DNA from: an uncultured Alphaproteobacteria bacterium
Lineage (GTDB): Bacteria; Pseudomonadota; Alphaproteobacteria; Rhodobacterales; Rhodobacteraceae
DNA: 64,000 nucleotides
Direction: 5' to 3'
Assembly (NCBI GenBank): GCA_902576905.1
Contig: CACGWW010000001.1
Span: forward strand, 309,001 to 373,000
Under the pieces are notes generated by a model. That model was not told the DNA's origin and made no database searches. It saw only the letters and a program-made list of their open reading frames with translations. Shown piece by piece: positions 55,033-64,000 of the stretch. The position numbers were made by a program, and so were the translations under genes. Every line of letters begins with the position of its first letter. Within the stretch, counting starts at the first letter, position 1.

Positions 55033-55773
55033 TCATTTTATAGCACAAACTGCGTAGTTAACCGTAAAGTCACTTTTTGATAGTTCCCATCCCCAAGATA
55101 TTGGATTAAATACAAACCCTTTTGTGTCTTTTACGTTTAGACCGGAATTAAAAAATAACTTTTTTAATTCATTTGGTTTGATGAATTTATTCCAATCGTG
55201 CGTTCCTTTTGGTAGCCACTGCATTACATATTCAGCACCTAGTATCGCGAACAGGTAACTTTTAAAATTCTTATTTATTGTTGAACAAAACATTAGGCCA
55301 CCGCTCTTTAGAAGATTTGAGCACATCTCTATAAAAAAACCTGGGTTTTCTACATGCTCAACTACTTCCATATTAAGGATTACATCAAATGCCTTCTTCT
55401 CTTTTAAAAGGTCTTCCGCAGAGATATGGCGATATTTTATATCAAGATTCATCTTTTTTGCATGCAACGATGCAACCTTAATATTTTTTTCCACTACATC
55501 AATGCCAAGGACCTCTGCCCCCATTCTGGCCATTGGCTCGCACAACAATCCGCCGCCACAACCTATATCTAAAACTTTAACTCCCTTCAAAGGCTCTTTT
55601 TCGAGGACCATATCTTTTTGAAAATAAAGAGATAAGTGGTCTGTTATAAATTCTAATCTACATGGGTTCAACATATGGAGTGGTTTGAACTTACCCTCTG
55701 CATCCCACCACTCGTTTGCTAATTTCTCGAACTTTGCAACTTCCCTCGCATTGATCGATGATGCTTCTTTCAT
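55033..55773 (-). CDS. ubiG: Ubiquinone biosynthesis O-methyltransferase
   Basis: From ATG 55773 (with AGGAA upstream) this is a 246-residue class I methyltransferase, matching UbiG: FEKLANEWWDAEGKFKPLHMLNPCRLEFI at the start and SAM motif VLDIGCGGGLLCEPMARMGAEVLGID (about 67-92). It performs both O-methylations in ubiquinone synthesis. The frame extends 42 codons upstream, but that part overlaps the divergent proline iminopeptidase start and is not family-like. Confidence 0.93.
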   Translation of the reverse strand: MKEASSINAREVAKFEKLANEWWDAEGKFKPLHMLNPCRLEFITDHLSLYFQKDMVLEKEPLKGVKVLDIGCGGGLLCEPMARMGAEVLGIDVVEKNIKVASLHAKKMNLDIKYRHISAEDLLKEKKAFDVILNMEVVEHVENPGFFIEMCSNLLKSGGLMFCSTINKNFKSYLFAILGAEYVMQWLPKGTHDWNKFIKPNELKKLFFNSGLNVKDTKGFVFNPISWGWELSKSDFTVNYAVCAIK

Positions 55774-55832
55774 TGAATTGTTCCTATACACATGACATAA
55801 TACATATATACTTTTTTTTTTAAGTCTCAAGA

Positions 55833-56810
55833 ATGCCTGAACAAAATATTTCCCGACCCAACAAACAAAGAGCCCATTTGTTTCCTGAAATAGAGCCATT
55901 TAGAAAAGGTTTTATTGATAGTGGTGATGGGCACAAGGTGTATTATGAAGAATGCGGTAACCCTAACGGAATACCTGTTTTGGTTGTGCATGGCGGACCA
56001 GGTGGCGGCTGTAGCCCTACAATGCGTAGGTTTTTCGATCCTGACGCATACTACATTGTTCTTTTTGATCAGAGGGGTTGCGGAAGATCCAAACCCTATG
56101 CTTCAGTGGAGAATAACACCACATGGCATCTTGTATCAGATATGGAGGCTATAAGAAAAAAGCTAGGAATAAGTAAATTGGTTCTGTTTGGAGGTAGTTG
56201 GGGCGCTGCCCTGTCTCTGGTTTATGCTCAAACTCATCCTGAAATGGTCAGCAAAATTATCCTCAGAGGAGTATTTACTATGACCGAACCTGAGTTGGAC
56301 TGGTTTTACAAAGAGGGTGGTGCTAGCATGTTTTGGCCTGAAGCATGGCGAGCTTTTAAGGAAATGCTTCCTCCAAAAGAGCAGAAAAATATAATTAAAG
56401 GCTATCACTCAAGATTGTTTGGATCTTCGCCTACAGAACAAGGTCGTTTTGCAAGAGCTTGGACAGCTTGGGAGAATGCTCTCGCTAATCTCGAAAGTCC
56501 TGGATTTGGTTCTAGTCCTTCAACTGATTATGCAAGAGCTTTTGCGAGGATTGAAAACCATTATTTCAAGAATCTCGGATTTTTAAGCAAATCACAACAA
56601 ATTAGAGACAATATGCATAAGATATTGGACATACCATCGATAATAGTTCAAGGACGATATGACATGATATGTCCTCCTGGAACAGCTGAGTTAATTCACA
56701 GATTATGGCCAAATTCGAATTTAGTTATGGTATCAAAAGCAGGTCATGCTATGTCTGAGCCGGGAATCACAGCAGCCTTGGTAAAGGCAACTGAACAATT
56801 TAAGAACTAA
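55833..56810 (+). CDS. pip: Proline iminopeptidase
   Basis: This 325-residue alpha/beta hydrolase of peptidase family S33 removes N-terminal proline. Visible motifs are the oxyanion HGGPGGG (about 51-57), the DQRGCGRS element, the nucleophile GGSWGAALSL (Ser at about 119), and a late His in SKAGHAMSEPG. It is cytoplasmic. The 3' end overlaps a convergent lipoprotein gene by 11 bp. Confidence 0.92.
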   Translation: MPEQNISRPNKQRAHLFPEIEPFRKGFIDSGDGHKVYYEECGNPNGIPVLVVHGGPGGGCSPTMRRFFDPDAYYIVLFDQRGCGRSKPYASVENNTTWHLVSDMEAIRKKLGISKLVLFGGSWGAALSLVYAQTHPEMVSKIILRGVFTMTEPELDWFYKEGGASMFWPEAWRAFKEMLPPKEQKNIIKGYHSRLFGSSPTEQGRFARAWTAWENALANLESPGFGSSPSTDYARAFARIENHYFKNLGFLSKSQQIRDNMHKILDIPSIIVQGRYDMICPPGTAELIHRLWPNSNLVMVSKAGHAMSEPGITAALVKATEQFKN

Positions 56811-57408
56811 GTTTGCTGAGTTTTTTAATGAAGCTCTCAAATGAAGAATATGTGCTTTCCCCTGGTTTTTGAAAAGATACGATTGTCATTACTACCACTT
56901 TGTTATCTACCAAGAAAAAATATTTTCTTACAAACTCTTTTCGTTTTGAGGCACTAACCATTTGAAAGTTCACATAGAAAAATTTATTTTGTAACTTCTT
57001 TTCACCATAGATCAGCTTCTTATTTCTAAATACAGCAGTAAATTTCCTGAACTCGATTTTTTCAGCAATTTCCGATAAATATTTTTTTTGAGAAATTTTT
57101 TTTGGAACTCTCGACTGAGTGAATGTGATATTAATTATCGTGTCAACTGGTCTGCGACTAAAATAGAGATTATCACCATTACTTACTTCTATACAATTAG
57201 TGACCACTAATGTTTCTCGCAACCCAGTGGAGTTATTAGCGCTTCGATCCAAACAAAAACCACTTGGCAGTTTATGTTTTACCTTTAATTGGCTTGCAGG
57301 TATAGAAATAGAATTTGTCAATGGTCCTGACCCAACAGATAAGCAACCACTCAAAAAAAGCAAGAGATAAAAACCTCCGAGCATTCTGCTTAAATTTTTC
57401 AAGACCAA
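56800..57408 (-). CDS. Predicted lipoprotein, unknown function
   Basis: This 202-residue protein has a signal peptide with a lipobox LSGC (Cys at about 22), so it is likely an outer-membrane-facing lipoprotein. The rest is strand-rich, with a C-terminal segment FFLVDNKVVVMTIVSFQKPG resembling periplasmic DUF-type domains, but I assign no family. It is convergent with the iminopeptidase gene and divergent from accD. Confidence 0.7.
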   Translation of the reverse strand: MVLKNLSRMLGGFYLLLFLSGCLSVGSGPLTNSISIPASQLKVKHKLPSGFCLDRSANNSTGLRETLVVTNCIEVSNGDNLYFSRRPVDTIINITFTQSRVPKKISQKKYLSEIAEKIEFRKFTAVFRNKKLIYGEKKLQNKFFYVNFQMVSASKRKEFVRKYFFLVDNKVVVMTIVSFQKPGESTYSSFESFIKKLSKLSS

Positions 57409-57538
57409 ATCTCCAATACTACTAGTCGAGTGTACCCACTATTTATCTTAGAAAAAACAGTTGGTTTATTTTTACTTTGTATAATGTTATTTTTTAGTTT
57501 AGCAATAGTGATTATATAAACAAAAACTGGTACATAAA

Positions 57539-58444
57539 ATGAATTGGATCTCTAACTTTGTTAGGCCAAAAATCAATGCAATATTTTCACGTAAAGGTAG
57601 CTCTGAGACATTGTGGGTTAAATGCGAGAGCTGTAACTCGATGATATTTCATAAGGAATTTAGCCAGAATCTAAATGTGTGCCCAAGTTGTAACTATCAT
57701 ATGTACATGTCTCCTAAGGACCGCTTCAGGTCATTATTTGACGACAACTTATACTCGGCGATTGATTATGACGCTCCAGAACAGGATCCTTTGAATTTCA
57801 AAGATACAAAAAAATATACTGATAGAATAAAAGATGCACAAAGAAGTACTGGTCAAAAGGAAGCAATTTCGATTTCTGAGGGTCAATTAGGAGGCATGAA
57901 AACGGTAATAGCCTGTCAAGACTTTAAGTTCATGGGAGGTTCTATGGGTATGGCTGTAGGAAACGCGATTTTAGAAGGGGTAAAAAGAGCGGTGAAAAAC
58001 AAATCTCCCTTTATTTTATTTGCTGCTGCTGGGGGTGCAAGAATGCAAGAAAGTGTTTTATCACTGATCCAAATGCCCAGAACAACAGTCGCAATTGAAA
58101 TGTTAAGAGATGCCAAACTTCCCTATATAGTTGTATTAACAAACCCAACCACTGGAGGAGTTACAGCGTCTTATGCAATGCTGGGAGATGTGCAAATAGC
58201 AGAACCAAATGCACTTATTTGCTTTGCTGGACCAAGAGTGATAGAGCAAACAATTAGGGAAAGACTACCAGAGGGATTTCAGAGATCGGAATATTTGTTA
58301 GACCACGGAATGCTTGATAAAGTGGTGTCGAGAAAATTTCTGAGAGAAGAGCTGATAAAATTAATCTATCTATTAAAAAATAAACCTCCACCTATTAGGG
58401 GAAATATTACAGAGTCTGATGGGCCTAATGGACGAGATTTTTAA
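57539..58444 (+). CDS. accD: Acetyl-CoA carboxylase carboxyltransferase beta subunit
   Basis: This 301-residue subunit has the N-terminal zinc ribbon (CESC...CPSC, about 29-53) and the crotonase-type carboxyltransferase core with GGSMGMAVGNAI, AAGGARMQE and NPTTGGVTASYAM. With AccA it makes malonyl-CoA, the first step of fatty acid synthesis. folC begins 26 bp inside its end, the usual accD-folC order. Confidence 0.97.
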   Translation: MNWISNFVRPKINAIFSRKGSSETLWVKCESCNSMIFHKEFSQNLNVCPSCNYHMYMSPKDRFRSLFDDNLYSAIDYDAPEQDPLNFKDTKKYTDRIKDAQRSTGQKEAISISEGQLGGMKTVIACQDFKFMGGSMGMAVGNAILEGVKRAVKNKSPFILFAAAGGARMQESVLSLIQMPRTTVAIEMLRDAKLPYIVVLTNPTTGGVTASYAMLGDVQIAEPNALICFAGPRVIEQTIRERLPEGFQRSEYLLDHGMLDKVVSRKFLREELIKLIYLLKNKPPPIRGNITESDGPNGRDF

Positions 58445-59723
58445 AAGGCTGGAATTACTTCACCCCAAAATAATCGATCTTAAATTAGACAGAGTAAAAA
58501 GACTCTTGAGGAAATTGGGTAATCCCGAAAGGTCGATACCTCCTGTAATACATGTCGCTGGAACTAATGGGAAAGGTTCCACCATTGCTATGATTAAATC
58601 CGGGTTGCAAAGAAGTGGGTTTAGGACACATACCTATACCTCACCACATTTGGTGAGCTTTAATGAGAGAATTGAGATAGGGGACAAAAGAATAAGTGAA
58701 ATTGCATTAAAAGAAGTTCTTAATGAATGCGAAAAGGTAAATAACTCTCAGCCAATAACATTTTTTGAAATAACTACCTGTGCTGCTTTTCTTGCATTTT
58801 CAAGAGCATCTGCTGACTATACACTTTTAGAGGTTGGACTGGGCGGAGAGTTTGATGCTACCAACGTTATTAAAAACCCTGTTGCCTCAATTATTACTCC
58901 AATATCCTTCGATCATAAGGAGTATTTAGGAAGTTCAATAAAAAAGATTGCTGCCGCTAAAGCTGGTATAATTAAGAAAAATACTCCTACCATAATCTCA
59001 AACCAATCTCCAACAGTAAAAAGAATACTTGATGAAAAATGCGCATCAAATAATAGTGATGTTATCTGGTCGGCGGAAAGTTTCACCGTTTCTAGTTCAA
59101 GGAAATCGATTATTCAAAAACTCAGCAAAAAAAGTATCGAATATCCTTTTCCTAACTTAATTGGTACACACCAAATCAGCAATGCAATGACTGCTATTTC
59201 GACACTTACTTATTTAAAGGTTCCCGAAAAACACATATGTGAGGGGTTAACATCTACTTACTGGCCAGCTAGGCTCCAAGAGATAAATAACGGAAGTCTA
59301 TATGCATTGATAAAAAAGTATAACATTAATAACAAATTATGGGTCGATGGAGGCCATAATGAAGACGCTAGCATTCAACTAAGTAAGAGTGTGGGTTTTA
59401 TGAATAAAAAAAAACTCCATATCATTTTTGGTTGCCTTGAACATAAAGATCATAGATCTTTTCTAAGAAATTTAGTGCCCGTAGCTTCGTCTCTGAATAT
59501 TGTTGAAATTGATAATCAACCCTCATCAATAAATAAAACAGTGGCCATTTCAAGTGCTAAAGAAGTAGGTTGGAAAAAAATCTATTCAGCGTATAGCATT
59601 CGAGATGCTATTAAAAATATTTGTTCCCGGGATGAAGGTTTAGCCCAACAAGTTTCAATTCTAATTTGTGGTTCGTTATACTTGGCAGGACAAGCTTTGA
59701 AAGAAAATGGGGTTGAAATCTAG
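58419..59723 (+). CDS. folC: Bifunctional folylpolyglutamate/dihydrofolate synthase
   Basis: This 434-residue ligase adds glutamate to folates and makes dihydrofolate. Mur-ligase motifs are the P-loop [19 protein letters not shown] (about 45-63), [13 protein letters not shown] and [14 protein letters not shown]. It is relevant that folate-linked demethylation is encoded at the left of the window, although the genes are far apart. The start (58419 or 58428) lies inside accD. The stop forms CTAG with that of convergent trxA. Confidence 0.94.
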   Translation: MGLMDEIFKRLELLHPKIIDLKLDRVKRLLRKLGNPERSIPPVIHVAGTNGKGSTIAMIKSGLQRSGFRTHTYTSPHLVSFNERIEIGDKRISEIALKEVLNECEKVNNSQPITFFEITTCAAFLAFSRASADYTLLEVGLGGEFDATNVIKNPVASIITPISFDHKEYLGSSIKKIAAAKAGIIKKNTPTIISNQSPTVKRILDEKCASNNSDVIWSAESFTVSSSRKSIIQKLSKKSIEYPFPNLIGTHQISNAMTAISTLTYLKVPEKHICEGLTSTYWPARLQEINNGSLYALIKKYNINNKLWVDGGHNEDASIQLSKSVGFMNKKKLHIIFGCLEHKDHRSFLRNLVPVASSLNIVEIDNQPSSINKTVAISSAKEVGWKKIYSAYSIRDAIKNICSRDEGLAQQVSILICGSLYLAGQALKENGVEI

Positions 59724-60040
59724 GTGCTTTCGTCAATCCAGTTTTTTAAATCTGTCTTAGGTGCCGCCCCAATTTTAGATGAGATCATTTCTCCATCTTT
59801 AAATATAAAGAGTGCTGGAATACCTCTTACACCCAATTTGCTTGGACTATTTGGGTTTTCATCAACATTGATTTTTGCAATCTTAATTTTTTCTCCATAT
59901 TCCTCAGACAATTCTTCCAAAGCTGGTCCTATTTGTTTACATGGCCCACACCACTCCGCCCAAAAATCAATTACTACGGGAACCGAGCTCTTTATCACTT
60001 GCTCTTCAAAAGTCTCATCCGTTACGTTAAATGTTGCCAT
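59720..60040 (-). CDS. trxA: Thioredoxin
   Basis: This 106-residue protein has the WCGPC active site (about 31-35) in [14 protein letters not shown] and the cis-Pro loop [12 protein letters not shown]. It is a cytoplasmic dithiol reductant. The size and the absence of a signal peptide fit TrxA. It lies 17 bases behind the exonuclease I-like gene. Confidence 0.97.
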   Translation of the reverse strand: MATFNVTDETFEEQVIKSSVPVVIDFWAEWCGPCKQIGPALEELSEEYGEKIKIAKINVDENPNSPSKLGVRGIPALFIFKDGEMISSKIGAAPKTDLKNWIDEST

Positions 60041-60057
60041 GGTTTACTCCTAGTTTT

Positions 60058-61479
60058 TTATTTTTTTTGATAATAAGTTTCTTTAAAATAATTTCTGATA
60101 TCATTAAGTTCAAAAACAAATTCTCTAACGTTAGTATTAGAGTCGTTTTCAATAATTTCAATCTCTTTGTCAAAATCGTCACAAGTTTTCCATTTTTCTT
60201 TATTAGTACTTGTTAATTGATCTTCAACCGTGCGCTCAATTTTGTCTCTTATACTCAATGGTAGTGTTTGAGGGCACTCCTCATAAATAAGCCTCAGCCC
60301 AAAATAAGAAAAACGTTTATCAGAAAATTCCTGGCATAATTTATATCTATTTGACCAATTCTCTTTCTTAAACTGTTGTTTCAGTTTTTGGTCTTTATGG
60401 CTTGGAAATCCACCAATATACAATGTTTCCTCTGCCATAATATCTTCTTGTGATCCGCTTAATTCTTTTTCTTGTTTATTTTCCTCTGCAATATCCAAAA
60501 GCATTGATGCTAAATTTTGTTTGAAAAAAGAGGCATTCTCTAAGACCTCAGATCTTTTTTGAAATTCATTTATATTTATTGAGTTGAAAAACCAACTATC
60601 TTCAACTTGGGTTTTTTTTAGCAATATTGGACCTTTGTTTGGTTTTACAAATTTAAGAAATTTTTGACCGGAAATATAAATATCTCTCAAATCCTTTAAA
60701 TTTAATTCAATTAAATCCTGAGGGTCGTAATTTAGATCAAAGAGAACAGGGAAATTATAAACGGGATGACTAAACAGAAAAGTTCCTGAAATTGGTATTG
60801 TTTTTCCGTAAAATGTTTGGCAAAGAAATACTATTTTCTCTTCCGAAAGGATATTGTACACCCGTGATTTATTTGCGCCATCTAAAAATGATCGCCAAAA
60901 ACTGGGTTTTCTTTTGGATATTAGTTGTGCCAGTTGTTTTGTAGCCATAACATCACCAAACGCATCATGGGCAAGGTGATTAATGGCATTTGCTGGTGCT
61001 ATTTGATCTAGCTTAAAAGTCTTTTTCTTTTTTTCATTGATAGGGACATTAATAATATTCGGGAAAAAAAAATCAACGGTTCGTAATAGCTCTAGTAAAT
61101 CAGCCCTATGGTTATTATTCCTACTTGTCAAATATGGGTCAAGAAGCGCCCTGAATAATGAGTGTCTTAAGAATTCCTCATCAAAATTTATGCTGTTATA
61201 ACCAATAAATATAGAGGGTGACCATTTAGTGAACTTTTCTTCTAGTTTTCTAAGCATCTCGTAGTGCGAACATTCCGTTTTTAATAGTTTGGCATAATCG
61301 GTGTTGTTTACTGCGAGAGCGAAAGGGCTTGGTATTAGTCCAGGCTTCAATCTACATCTATATTCAAATGCCTCTATCTCTTTGAACTCTTTGGAGACTT
61401 TCGTTGCTCCGACCTGAAGAATTTGATCCCAATGTGGATCTCTACCAGTTGTTTCAAAGTCAAAAAAAATTAAATCCAT
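60058..61479 (-). CDS. sbcB: Exodeoxyribonuclease I (SbcB-like)
   Basis: This 473-residue protein has a DEDD 3'-5' exonuclease domain starting IFFDFETTGRDPHWDQILQVGA (catalytic D8 and E10), with GYNSINFDEEFLRHSLFRALLDPY and NAINHLAHDAFGDVMATKQLAQLI supplying the remaining metal ligands, and C-terminal SH3-like and helical regions as in E. coli ExoI. It digests single-stranded DNA 3'-5' and takes part in repair and recombination. SbcB is best known from gammaproteobacteria. It is 11 bases from tsaE. Confidence 0.88.
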   Translation of the reverse strand: MDLIFFDFETTGRDPHWDQILQVGATKVSKEFKEIEAFEYRCRLKPGLIPSPFALAVNNTDYAKLLKTECSHYEMLRKLEEKFTKWSPSIFIGYNSINFDEEFLRHSLFRALLDPYLTSRNNNHRADLLELLRTVDFFFPNIINVPINEKKKKTFKLDQIAPANAINHLAHDAFGDVMATKQLAQLISKRKPSFWRSFLDGANKSRVYNILSEEKIVFLCQTFYGKTIPISGTFLFSHPVYNFPVLFDLNYDPQDLIELNLKDLRDIYISGQKFLKFVKPNKGPILLKKTQVEDSWFFNSININEFQKRSEVLENASFFKQNLASMLLDIAEENKQEKELSGSQEDIMAEETLYIGGFPSHKDQKLKQQFKKENWSNRYKLCQEFSDKRFSYFGLRLIYEECPQTLPLSIRDKIERTVEDQLTSTNKEKWKTCDDFDKEIEIIENDSNTNVREFVFELNDIRNYFKETYYQKK

Positions 61480-61490
61480 GTTTTCTTATT

Positions 61491-62015
61491 TTAAATATTT
61501 TGCTTATCAAAATGTCTACTACCAAGTAAAGCACCAATCAAATCATCCCACCCATCTCCGAAAAATGCAACTTCAACGTTTCTATACTTTTTTAGCTTTT
61601 TTGTTTCTAGTATTTTTATGCTTACATACCGAGAAAGGCTTTTATTTTCTAAAATTTCTGGCCATTCTAAAATAGTAATCTGACTATCAAAGATATCTGG
61701 AATCCCCAACTCGAATAGTTCCAGCTCACTTTTAACCCTGTAAAGGTCAATGTGTGAAATTTTACGACTCTTAAATTCATAGCTTTGGATCAAAGAAAAC
61801 GTTGGTGACGAAACTTCTTCAATATCTATATTTTCCTTTTTCGCGTTCGCTTTAATTAATAGTCTAGCAAACTCTGTCTTTCCAGCACCGACCTTGCCAG
61901 AAAGAAGTAGCAAGTCACTATTTTGTGTATTTTCTGCAAAAATTTTTGCTATCTCACCTAAATCAAGGAGTTCCAAATCAAATGAATGTAATTTAACAAA
62001 GGGCTCAGCTAACAT
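61491..62015 (-). CDS. tsaE: tRNA t6A biosynthesis ATPase TsaE
   Basis: This 174-residue protein has the P-loop GKVGAGKTEFARLL (about 40-53) and the EEVSSPTFSLIQSYE and HIDLYRV motifs of TsaE (YjeE), the ATPase partner in threonylcarbamoyladenosine formation; mtaB in this window acts on the same t6A base. It overlaps regB by 11 bp. Confidence 0.93.
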   Translation of the reverse strand: MLAEPFVKLHSFDLELLDLGEIAKIFAENTQNSDLLLLSGKVGAGKTEFARLLIKANAKKENIDIEEVSSPTFSLIQSYEFKSRKISHIDLYRVKSELELFELGIPDIFDSQITILEWPEILENKSLSRYVSIKILETKKLKKYRNVEVAFFGDGWDDLIGALLGSRHFDKQNI

Positions 62016-63414
62016 TTCTTGGGTTCTCCTTCATTTTAGCTTTCTTGTCCCATTGCAAGACTTCGATAGATGACCTTTTCCAAGAAATCTCGACTTTTGC
62101 CCCCGTTATTCTTTTTTTACCATCATTTTCGATTTGTTTTATATTTGAGAATTTCAACCGCCCATTTGTTTTCTCCAATAAAATACTTGCTATGAATAAA
62201 CCAAGGCCCATTCCTTCTTCGGATGTTCTATTTTTTACCTCCATTAAAGAGAAAGTACTTTTTTTTAGAAATGGTTCTCCAATCATATTTGTAATATCAT
62301 TAGGAAACCCTTTACCATCATCGGTTATCTCTAAATTTATTTTTCTAGAGTTAGTTATTAAGTTTATATCCACATGGGATTTAGAAAATTTCAGTGCATT
62401 GTGAACAATATTTCTTATACCATGTATCAATTCAGGTTCTCTTCTAACCAAAGGTATCATTTTTTCTTTTATTGAAATGCCCTCATGAGTTTGACTTACC
62501 CCGTTAAGTCTGAAAATTATTTGCTTATCAAAATTTTTATAAGGCTGGCTAGCTTCAAAAATAAGTGCAAAAAAATCAATGATTTTCACATACTGATCAT
62601 CTTTTCCAAGTGACCCCATATCCGAAATTATTGCCTTACATCTATCAATTTGTTCGTGTATTAATTTTATATCTTGATAGATGGGGCTGTCGCTATCAAT
62701 TTCATTAAGAAGCTCCGATGAGGCCAATTTAATCGTTGCTAGCGGAGAACCCAATTCGTGGCCTAAAGCGGCGACTACACCTGTCAAGGCCGTAAGTTTT
62801 CTTTCTTTCTCTAAAGCAAATTGAGTGGCCTGGAGGGCTTTATTCATGTTTGAATTATCCAAAAATATTCTTCTCACATAACTGCCTAAAAACGTCACGG
62901 TAATTATTAATGAAGCTGAGAAACCGACTAATAAAATCTCAGGAGGCGTTAATACATCTCCTGAGCTGTCAAGTATAGAAAAATTTTTAAAGCTCAATAG
63001 CAATATGCATAAAAATGTCATTACACCAAGAGCAATAAGATAGATTATTGGCAGCGAAGATGCGGATACAATGGCTGGTACAATGATAAGCATTGAAAAG
63101 GGATTACTTATTCCACCGGAAAAATAAAGTAATAACGAAATTTGAGACAAGTCAAAAGAAAGAAATAAAAATGTCTTCAAAGCTGATAATCGCTTTTCTG
63201 TTCTGAAGTAAATGCTACAAGTAAGGTTAACAATACAAGCAAATAAAATTATTGTGAGACATGCCTCAACATTAAAGGTTAGGCCTAGTACCATATCAGT
63301 TACTGCTATCGCAACACCTTGCCCAACTATCGCTAGCCAGCGTAAATTTACTAGAGTTTTAGGCTTAATCCAACTTGCATCTAAATAGATTTGCCTTTTA
63401 ATTAAATTCATCAT
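62005..63414 (-). CDS. regB: Redox sensor histidine kinase RegB/PrrB
   Basis: This 469-residue kinase has six N-terminal membrane helices containing the quinone-linked motif GGISNPF (residues 100-106), the H-box LGHELGSPLATIKLASSELL with phospho-His at 219, the redox-active cysteine of RegB (C259 in DRCKAIISD), and HATPase motifs NALKFSKS, DDGKGFP and GMGLGLF. It phosphorylates RegA when the quinone pool is reduced, controlling respiration. It is divergent from regA, with no senC gene between them. Confidence 0.92.
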   Translation of the reverse strand: MMNLIKRQIYLDASWIKPKTLVNLRWLAIVGQGVAIAVTDMVLGLTFNVEACLTIILFACIVNLTCSIYFRTEKRLSALKTFLFLSFDLSQISLLLYFSGGISNPFSMLIIVPAIVSASSLPIIYLIALGVMTFLCILLLSFKNFSILDSSGDVLTPPEILLVGFSASLIITVTFLGSYVRRIFLDNSNMNKALQATQFALEKERKLTALTGVVAALGHELGSPLATIKLASSELLNEIDSDSPIYQDIKLIHEQIDRCKAIISDMGSLGKDDQYVKIIDFFALIFEASQPYKNFDKQIIFRLNGVSQTHEGISIKEKMIPLVRREPELIHGIRNIVHNALKFSKSHVDINLITNSRKINLEITDDGKGFPNDITNMIGEPFLKKSTFSLMEVKNRTSEEGMGLGLFIASILLEKTNGRLKFSNIKQIENDGKKRITGAKVEISWKRSSIEVLQWDKKAKMKENPRNVS

Positions 63415-63576
63415 TTTTTAAAGCTGAAGTATTGAATACTAAATAATATCTAACATACTCTTTCTAAATTTCTTGTAAAATTAATTGGTATCACTAAATG
63501 CTTCATAAGAATACTGAGGAAAATGTTTGACGGAGAGTAATTTTGGAACATATTATCCACAAAGAGGGGCACATGT

Positions 63577-64000
63577 AGATGTTGGATGAAACTAATTACA
63601 AAATTGACGAGAATAATTCTCTACTAATCTTGGACGATGATCAACCATTCTTAAAAAGATTAAGTGTGGCAATGGAAAAGCGAGGTTTCAACGTTTTTCC
63701 TGCCAGTTCTATGGCAGAATTTAGTAGAATTATCGAAAGTAACTGTCCAAACTATGCGATAATTGACCTTAGGCTTGGCGATGGAACTGGATTAGATGCT
63801 GTCGAAAGTATAAGAAATGTAAACCGAAAATCGAAAATCATAGTACTTACCGGCTATGGTGCAATAGCTACAGCTGTTGCTGCAGTCAAAATAGGTGCGA
63901 TTGATTACCTGTCAAAGCCAGCAGACGCAAACGATATTTTGAATGCTCTTATATTTAGTGACCAGAGTAAGCCTCCTCCGCCAGTCAACCCGATGTCAGC
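63577..64000 (+). CDS. regA: Redox response regulator RegA/PrrA (3' end missing)
   Basis: The frame runs from ATG 63577 to the window edge (141 residues visible). The receiver has DDD at 19-21, phospho-acceptor D63 (IIDLRLGDGTG), Thr91 and Lys113 (YLSKPADAND). The linker ending PPPPVNPMSA is diagnostic of RegA, whose Fis-type DNA-binding helix follows beyond the edge. RegA activates or represses photosynthesis, respiration and other redox genes. AGAGGGG at 63561-63567 serves as the ribosome-binding site. Confidence 0.9.

Noticed and set aside
55774..55899. A 42-codon N-terminal extension of ubiG
   Set aside because: It overlaps the divergent gene start, has no family similarity, and the ATG at 55773 has its own ribosome-binding site.
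1..64000. Mobile elements or a genomic island
   Set aside because: I saw no transposase, integrase, terminal inverted repeats or tRNA-adjacent direct repeats; the single tRNA is flanked by ordinary genes.

Overview
The window is A+T-rich, densely packed chromosomal DNA from a free-living aerobic alphaproteobacterium, most likely a low-GC marine Rhodobacterales-type organism. The basis is gene content: a divergent regB/regA redox pair with tsaE behind regB, the trmL|petABC, dapF-mtaB, dapB|rbfA-truB-rpsO-pnp and accD-folC|trxA neighbourhoods, a Zur-controlled znu locus, and an NDUFAF5-like gene. Order and genus are inference; no rRNA is present. I see no insertion sequence, prophage, CRISPR array or integrase. 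Seven convergent gene pairs overlap at their stop codons, which fits a streamlined genome.

Left part (1-11.6 kb): a catabolic block on the + strand. Two tandem dimethylglycine/sarcosine dehydrogenase-type flavoproteins fused to GcvT domains (the first cut by the window edge) precede a non-pyrrolysine MttB-family methyltransferase, a small lipoprotein, an acyl-CoA dehydrogenase, a class III CoA-transferase and a PfkB sugar kinase. A ThDP enzyme and a divergent ribosome-recycling-factor-like protein face them on the minus strand. The + block looks like degradation of an N-methylated osmolyte, with methyl groups passed to folate; the substrate cannot be read from sequence.

Metal region (11.8-32 kb): two orphan proteins, then a minus-strand iron cluster (a DUF4856 gene broken by one in-frame TAA, a fatty-acid-hydroxylase/sterol-desaturase protein, and a ferric-iron ABC binding protein and permease). 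Divergent to it is a putative manganese transporter with a Fur/Mur-type box. After a group of small metabolic enzymes comes a copper module (DUF4396 protein, cytochrome c, CopC, CopD) behind a textbook MerR-type promoter with a 19-bp spacer and a perfect dyad, next to a CueR-like regulator. A zinc module follows: znuA with a long His/Asp repeat, a Zur operator, then zur-znuC-znuB and a COG0523 metallochaperone GTPase.

Right part (32-64 kb): mainly housekeeping genes. They include tRNA-Lys, dapF, mtaB, a succinate-semialdehyde dehydrogenase, trmL, the cytochrome bc1 operon, aroC, tlyA, hemF, a CCA-adding enzyme, two Nudix hydrolases, hslO, a lytic transglycosylase, dapB, rbfA-truB-rpsO-pnp, hemH, ubiG, a proline iminopeptidase, accD-folC, trxA, an exonuclease I homologue, tsaE and regB. 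The window ends inside regA. No gene-free stretch over about 300 bases remains once the tRNA at 32858-32933 is counted.
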